A stretch of DNA of 64,000 bases from Sclerotinia nivalis. Lineage: Eukaryota; Ascomycota; Leotiomycetes; Helotiales; Sclerotiniaceae. The stretch is from positions 3,038,001 to 3,102,000 of the forward strand of contig JAPEIS010000003.1 of NCBI GenBank assembly GCA_029531795.1, read 5' to 3'. The stretch's first letter is position 1; every line of letters begins with the position of its first letter. The notes under the pieces were generated by a model, which worked only from the letters and a program-made list of their open reading frames with translations, had not been told where the DNA came from and searched no databases. The translations under genes were made by a program, and so were the position numbers. This document shows positions 57,443-64,000 of this stretch, piece after piece.

Positions 57443-58996
57443 ATCCTCTTAGTGTACGTGATCTATACTCCTATAATAACGAATTCTATACACAATATAC
57501 AACAAAACATTCTTAGCACACACAATTCTATAACGATGAATGTATTTTTTTTATAGTATTTATCAGGATTGAAATCGGAATCGAGATTATAAGTCATTTA
57601 TTATCATTATTATAGATTATATTGGAGTGTTAAAGAATCACTTATCTTAATCCTCACCTCTTTACCTAAACCCAATTAATAAACTCAAGATCCTATATAT
57701 ACAACCCTCCCCCCCTTTCTTCCCCATCTTCCCCACCACCGGACCTCTCTCATCATCCCCACCTCTCTCACCTCTCCCACTCTATTCTCACTCTAATCCC
57801 CCCTCTCCTCTCACTCTAACCCCCCCCCCTAACCGCACCGCCGCACCACACCCCTCAGCCCTCACTCCTCAGCCTTCGCTCTTCAATCCTCACCCCTCAG
57901 TCCTCAACCCAATCTAGTATCCACACCAAACATGCACACACAACTCCCAAAACCAAAAATATCTTCCCATTTCACCCTATTTCATCTCATTTCGATACAC
58001 TATCCATCATCCATTATCCATCCATCATTCACCACCCATCATTCACCCACGGTCGACAAATCAGTAAATCTTACACTACTGTGCCGGTCTCAACCAAACG
58101 ATTTGAATTTCCGCTCGAGGGGTTTTGTTCTAAAATCAATAATCCGCAGGAAGGAAAGAAATTATTTATATTATTGATTTGAGGATGTTAATTCTGGTAA
58201 GTATGGGTTATCTTTAAGTAAAGTTCACCAGGTTATGAAGACATGAGATATGTACCTAGTATTCGGATATATCTTAATGGATGTTGGAGTAAATTATCCC
58301 ATTTCGTTTCATTTCACCTCGTTTCATCTCACTCCATAACACGCCCCAAGACTCCGACTTATCTCAAACAAGACAAGATAGACATGAAATGATATGATAA
58401 AAACGATGAAAAACAACTTGTGATTCCATCTATGTAATTCTGTATCTTCTCTCTTGTACCCAATTCCCAAATCCTATTCCTATTCCTATTCCTATGTATA
58501 ACCGTATCATCATCCTCTAATCTCATCCCCACAACGAAGGAGGATTCTATAAACATGTAGTTAACCTAGCCCATTTGTCCAACCAGCGGGCGACAACTAC
58601 ACCAATGTCTCGCAACCCACACTATACATGATATATATGCCCTCAAGGCAGAAAACAGACACCAAAAAACAATATATATCTTAATCCCACCCTCCAAGTA
58701 TGAAATATCCCAACCCAATCCAACCCTCCATCCTTATCCTATATGGTAACCTGTTCAATCCCAATGTACTCCTCTCTAATAGCATCCATAATCCAACAAT
58801 AAACCAACGCTGGTATTCATTTCTGACGGTGTAATTTCCATATCCATATCATAAACATGAAGATATCCTTATGTAGTCCTCCGACGCCGTTGCCAATAAT
58901 TGGCATGTGAATCAACCATAATGCAAGTCTCCTCCATAATTTATAAACAATTTGAAGCATATCCCTACGCTCCATGCTCTTATCCGAACTTTTTTT
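57443..58996. other. Intergenic region with a long pyrimidine-rich tract
   Basis: From about 57700 to 57915 the + strand is almost all C and T with A (CCCTCCCCCCC, CTCTCACTCTAACCCCCCC, repeated CCTCAG(C/T)CCTCA). It marks the return to normal genic DNA after the repeat island and could be a promoter-type CT tract. No gene is recognised; the frame 57932..58177 has no motif. Confidence 0.5.
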
Positions 58997-61740
58997 TTAC
59001 ATAATAATACAAACCCTGTCTGTGTGATTTGACTCCTTTTCCTTGTCTTTGGCTTCAAATTCCATAGCTCTGCTTCGCCTTTTGCCCTTCTTACTCACTT
59101 TGCGAGATATCGTAACATTCGCCTCGGTTGCTTTTGTGGATTCCGCATTGGAGTTAGAGTCGACGGAACCATCTAATCCGGGTATCGCGGGTACAGCAGG
59201 TATTGATTCTTTGCTCAGATCTGGCTTGTGTAAAGACTCTTTACTTGTCCTTGATATCAAACCTTTAAAGTATCCCAATGACTTACGGTTTTCATTCGAG
59301 GAACTTTGTGGCCGACTTCGTGATGTCTTGCTCCTTCGAAATGTTCGTGAAGTTCTGGGAGTTGCTGATTCTTCACCTGGCGTAACAGGAGCTGATTCGT
59401 AATCTGATTTTTCAACGCTCACATTACTTGTGTCTGTGGCGGCAACGCTTCCTCGTCTATCATCATCAAGAAGATTGAGACTTGAACGCGGCCGATCGAT
59501 TTCGGATGAAAATCTGACGATTGAAGTCGGTCCATCATTCGGTCGAGGGCTAAAATATCCTTCATCGTTGCAGTTGCCATTATTTAAATCGGGGCTTGCT
59601 TTGGAAATCTGAAAATCTATACTCGGAACGGAGGAATTCGTGTACGACGGAGGTGTCGTATTTCCGAAGAAATTTTGCAGCTCCTCGGGCGAAAAGTTCG
59701 CATAAATAGGAACAAATTCATACCACAAGGTAACAGGCGTGCCGTATTTGTCTGTTTCAAGGGCTTCATCGATATCAACGCGAGCTACTCTATTCCCGTC
59801 CCTTGCAATATCATCGTGGACTATCCAGCGCTCCTCGACATAATCTGGTGGTTGCTGACTATCGTTGGATCCTGCAAAATCCAATTCACCATCAGTCTCG
59901 TCATCCAAGCGAACAAGCGAGATATAGTGTCCACGTTTGATAGATTCTCCCCTGTGGCAGATCATGGACCGAAGGACCAGCTCGTAACGATTGGAAATTA
60001 TTATATCGTCTTCCTTTTCTTCACCTTCCTTTCCTCCATCTTCCTTTCCCTCAACAATATGAGGTAGTCTCATTTTCTTTGGAATGTCAATATGGGTTTT
60101 ATTCTTTTGTAGCATCTCTTTGCCGTCCAGTCCCATGACCATACCATATCTCTTCAGATCAAACCCAAGCATTGGTTTATGTTCTTGCATCCGTTGAGCG
60201 AATTCTTGATTGTTTGCAGGAGCGGGTTTGGAAGACCAAACTATGTTACCAATTAGTACAGGAACAGTCTTAGGTGGAATAATATTTGAGTTTAAATGGT
60301 AAAAAATTGGGGACCAACGGTTGGACGGACGAATCAGTCTAGATAATATAAATGCGTCGACTTCGACCTCTCCATCAGCTCCTTTACGAGTAGAATTGCG
60401 ACTCATACTACGGTATAATGAGCCTCGGTCATGTGTAACCTCTCTGACGAGCTGATTATGGGAAGATGACTGGCCAATCATCTCCAAAGGACTCGTATGC
60501 GCAGTAGCAGATTCGTCTTCTATGTCCTCGACATGCTCTGGGATCGGTTTCTCGTCATGATCTTCGGTCGTTTCCGGTAGGCGTGGCTCGACACGTCTAT
60601 TGATCTTAACAAAAGAAGCCAAGGAGTATTCTATACATTTTTCGAGTTTCAAAGGACCCTGATGATCATGATCAGTTGGAATTGAAACCGGAATCGTTCG
60701 CTCTTGTGAAGTTCTATGATCATCCTGTTCGACGATACCACCATGTTCATAATCAACTCTCAAGTTAAGCATGGGCCAATTGAGGATATCCCCAATTTTC
60801 ATGTGGGCTTCTGTCGGATCTTGCTCTTCATCCTTCTTGAAGTCATCCCAACCACATTCATGCAAACAATCCAATATACGTTCGGTCTGTTCGGAATTAG
60901 TAAGTCAGTCAAGCATAGAAAAGGAATGACTAACAATGGCAACTTCAATCAAAATGCCTTTCCTCATAAGATTGACCCATAGACGAATTAATTGGATTAA
61001 TTTTTGTTTGGAAGGATCTTCGTAAAAGTTGCTGAGTAGCTCTTGGAATTGGGTGGGAACTGTGAATAAGGAAGCCAGGAATGAATCCAGCCAACAGCTT
61101 TTTCCGCGAGAATTTTCGGCTCCTAGCATCTTTATACTTGGATCATAGGGATAAATGACTCCAGAAAGCGATTTTTGGATTACTACCAAAATTTGATGTG
61201 CTTTGTCTGTATCTCCCTTGGCATAATTCGAATTCAAACAGAACAAAATTTGATCATCCTTCACGTCGTTCCGTCCTTCTGATTCCAACAAGGCCTTGAT
61301 CCGTGTAATCTATATTCCTATCAGCGAAGCTTCTCAAGTAATTTTGTAGTAACCCGACCTTTTCCTTCTCTTCATCTTCTTCATTTTCCGACTTTGTTTT
61401 GTTGATATATCCAAATAATGAGGTGAAGATTTCGGACACGGATCGGATCTAATCAACAAGGACTCCGGGTTAGTACGGATGGTAGTAAAATCTGGTATTA
61501 TTGCGACGGAACTATGACAGAGTTGCGCATTGAAAGTTGGAATGAATAAGAGACATGAACGTCCTGGATATGTCCCAGATGGCAAAAAGACGATGTAGTG
61601 AGATATGGACTTTGCAGGCGCATTACCTTCTTCTCGGCGGACTTTTCGAAAGATTTGAATTCTCTTGATTTGTCTCGTTTATGCGGATTCCCCTTCTCTT
61701 TCTCCTTCTTGGTAGTAAATCTTTTCCCCATTCCATTCAT
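58997..61740 (-). CDS. C19-type ubiquitin carboxyl-terminal hydrolase with C-terminal CAAX box
   Basis: Four exons, complement(58997..60886, 61309..60944, 61359..61448, 61627..61740), 819 aa; introns 57, 49 and 178 bp. The Cys box is AENSRGKSCWLDSFLASLF (catalytic Cys ~140), a variant of the usual N-x-G-N-x-C-Y-x-N. The His box is SIKRGHYISLVRL (His ~510), followed by EERWIVHDDIARDGNRVARV and TPVTLWYEFVPIY, the standard USP end. The catalytic domain is interrupted by a long acidic insert. After ~600 the protein is Ser/Thr/Lys-rich and disordered, ending DRVCIIM, a CAAX prenylation signal whose final Met favours farnesyl. The N-terminus (MNGMGKRFTTKKEKEKG) is very basic. It probably removes ubiquitin at a membrane. 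Donors GTCGGG and GTTGCC are weak, so exon 2/3 limits are less sure. Confidence 0.82.
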
Positions 61741-62520
61741 GATGAAGAATGTTTTCGCAATTCCCTAAGAGATCTCGTAGGTGAGTATTGTTGTTGCGGA
61801 GGAATCGTTGGAACAATTGGACCCTGAATTTGAAGTGGTGGGGTTCGAAATGGTGTACAACAGGGTACGATTCAACGCTGGGATGGAGTGTTATAATCCA
61901 TATCCTAAAGACGAAATGAATCGAGTGATTGATTGCTCCCTGAAGCTTCGCAGATGGATTCGAGGCGGTTGACCTTTGAGTATTTGACTTGGTTGAGTGC
62001 GTGTATGTATTGAGTGTATGTGTGGCAACTTTGAAGGGAAAGCATGAATTGTTGTAGTTGTTATTGTGTTTGTTTATCTTCTCGATGAAGAGGATGAGAA
62101 CATAGGAGGATTAAGAACAAGACTCCACTCCACCATGTACTGGAGTAGCAGAATAATTGATGATCCTCTTCGGTGCAGGGTGAAGTTTCTCCGAATCGTT
62201 CTAGGGTAGTTACTATTACTACCTAGGTAGGTACTTCGTAGGCACTTCGTAGGCACTTCGTAATGGATAAATGGTAATCCTTGCCGCATGAGCGTTTAGA
62301 TACTAATTAAAGCTTCCTTGGACCAATCAATTGACAATCCATCAATGGCTGCTTGGTAAATCAATCTGATGCTCAAGTGGATGCTCGGCGCCACCAAGTT
62401 GTCTTACATAAGCCAAATTATTTTTGGTTGCCTCATACGGAAATTAAGGCAAATCTGGAGATATTTTTTGATATTGTCATTTGGAGAGTTGAACCAATCT
62501 CTCTAGATATACACAGCAAC
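61741..62520. other. Divergent intergenic region USP - MRPL7
   Basis: About 0.8 kb between two genes transcribed outward. It contains a 12-bp tandem repeat TAGGCACTTCGT (three units near 62233-62262). No gene recognised; 61781..61972 has no motif. Confidence 0.5.
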
Positions 62521-63760
62521 ATGGCTTTACGAGAAATACCATCGACGTTATGTCGATTTTCTAGAAGAGAAATAAGGTCAACGCCAAGATCGATAGGCAG
62601 GAATTGTCGCAGATATGCATCTGGAGAGGCTGTTGCAGCAAAGGATATCCCAGAAGACTTCCAAGATCTCGAATCGCAGTCTTCATTTACTTCAACATCT
62701 GTGCCAAATGAAGTCATTGAAAGTTTCAACCCTATAAAAAGGGCACAGGGGAGGAAGAGGGAACTTCCTGCCAGTCGGTATGATTGTGATAAAACTCACA
62801 GGAGAAAAGAGAAGGCAATGCTTATATCTTTTATAGATACCAATTTCGATCACCAAGATACTATCGAGGACCACTTCATCCTCATCAACCCCCACCAAAA
62901 TCCGATCCATCATCTCGAGAATTCGTTCCTGGTCCATTCGGCCCCAATCGTCTCGAACAGACCTATCAATCCACCATCTCCCACGATATCATGACCATGG
63001 CATATGTTCACAAACCTCCTGGAACCGTCACAATTCCCAAAGACGATCGTTTACGAACATGGGATGACTCCTCACCATATCATAAGGGTAGACCAAAGAG
63101 AGGTCCTCGTGGTGGAGATGTTTTACGTCTTATTGAACAAGATATCAATTGGCGCAATATTCCTAAAATCGAAGAAATTACAGTACATTCCATGGTTAAG
63201 GGTGCACTTGGAGATTCCGCATATCTACATGTTGCTGGTATTGTACTACAATCAATTACAGGTGTTAGGCCGGAAGTTCATAACGCATCGCATAATGTTG
63301 CACAATTTGGTATTCGAAAGGGCATGCCAGTTTCGTTGACTTGTACTATGAGGAATAATGATGCATTGGAGTTTCTTGATAAGTGTATCAATGTGGTATT
63401 TCCAAAAATTAAGGATTGGCAAGGTGTAAAGGGTGAGTTACGTTTGTGGATGTTGAAAGGAGAAGGCTAATTGAGTTAAGGTTCAACTGGAGATGGTAGT
63501 GGAAATCTATCATTTGGTTTCAATAGAGAGGGTACTATTTTATTCCCTGAAGTTCAGGTCAACTACGATGTAAGAATTTTGTCCATGACTTAAATGCGCT
63601 TTCATTATGTTCGCAGCTAACACAATTCCCTTAGATGTATCCACCTAGGTTGATTCCCGGATTTCATGTCACAGTCAAAACAACAGCAACATCTGATCGT
63701 CATGCTAGACTTTTAATGAGCGCCATGGGTGTTCCATTCTATGGAAAGTTGGTTGATTAA
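62521..63760 (+). CDS. MRPL7: Mitochondrial ribosomal protein uL5m (MRPL7)
   Basis: Four exons, join(62521..62777, 62837..63432, 63481..63569, 63635..63760), 355 aa. It is a large-subunit mitoribosomal protein that binds 5S-site/central protuberance rRNA by homology to bacterial L5. The N-terminus (MALREIPSTLCRFSRREIR, Arg/Ser-rich, no acids until ~residue 35 apart from Glu5 and one more) is a typical matrix presequence. The uL5 core is seen in NIPKIEEITVHSMVKGAL, QSITGVRPEVHNASHNVAQF, IRKGMPVSLTCTMRNNDALE and FLDKCINVVFPKIKDWQGV. The end is the conserved FPEVQVNYD...PGFHVTVKTTATSDRHARLLMSAMGVPF. The first intron splits an Arg codon; introns are 59, 48 and 65 bp. The 62991 ATG seen in the same exon is internal. 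Confidence 0.92.
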
Positions 63761-64000
63761 ATTCAATATTTTCGAGAATGAAGTAGATGAGATGATGTAG
63801 GTCATGTGTAGATATAGCATGTAACACAATGCCATCATATACAGCGCATCTAACTTCAACTTTCGTTTTCTGACTTGAAGCGCACTTCTCTCCATGTCCA
63901 GTGTACGCTTTGGCGCCTGAAAATAAAGCATCAATAAAACGAGGCCGATGTTCTGAGCTTAGGTTCCGTAAGCCAATGGAATGTTAGAAAGTTTCAAAAC
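63761..64000. other. 3' flank of MRPL7 to window end
   Basis: No feature recognised in the last 240 bp; the open frame on the minus strand here has no motif. Confidence 0.4.

Noticed and set aside
59043..60067. Several + strand open frames opposite the ubiquitin protease
   Set aside because: Antisense shadows of a long coding exon without motifs of their own.
1..64000. tRNA or rRNA genes
   Set aside because: I looked for T-arm/B-box-like GGTTCRANNCC with a matching acceptor stem and found none I could support; a tRNAscan-type search was not possible.

Overview
The window is eukaryotic nuclear DNA from a filamentous ascomycete. The protein genes are split by short introns (about 47 to 270 bp, mostly 47-110) with GT...AG ends and fungal CTAAC/CTGAY-like branch points. 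Several products are recognisable fungal housekeeping proteins. The transposons are a Tad1/I-like LINE, a second LINE relic and a Ty1/copia element. Gene content and moderate AT-richness would fit Leotiomycetes (Botrytis/Sclerotinia-like), but that placement is inference.

Layout. 0.25-3.7 kb: a divergent pair, a mitochondrial FAD/folate carrier (-) and the spliceosomal SF3b subunit Hsh49/SF3B4 (+). 4.3-10.4 kb: one decayed ~6.1 kb LINE bracketed by a 16-bp target-site duplication, with an array of hairpins inside it and more at its 3' end. 10.9-14.0 kb: nuclear cap-binding subunit CBP80 (-). 15.9-17.4 kb: GSK-3 kinase (-). 17.4-30.8 kb: a 13.4 kb stretch with no recognisable protein gene but many microsatellites. 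30.8-32.0 kb: Tom40 (+). 33.6-35.9 kb: a 6-phosphofructo-2-kinase whose bisphosphatase domain lacks its catalytic His (+). 38.3-39.5 kb: a frameshifted unknown gene. 40.5-43.2 kb: a protein with a HeLo/SesA-like N-terminus plus ankyrin-like repeats, followed by a broken paralogue. 45-57.5 kb: an AT-rich repeat island holding a dispersed family built around the 14-mer RGATRTGCAACAAA in both orientations, a 5'-truncated LINE relic, and a nearly intact 5.8 kb copia element with 5-bp target duplication, LTRs, primer site and polypurine tract. 59.0-61.7 kb: a C19-type ubiquitin protease ending in a CAAX box (-). 62.5-63.8 kb: mitochondrial ribosomal protein uL5m (+).

The conserved genes are unrelated housekeeping functions (RNA processing, mitochondrial import/translation/transport, glycolytic control, signalling, deubiquitination) and form no operon or cluster. 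The two gene pairs at the ends are divergently arranged around roughly 0.8-1.2 kb spacers. The accessory block from 38 to 57.5 kb holds all the lineage-specific or decaying genes and most of the repeats. All exon coordinates were worked out by hand from splice signals and reading frame.
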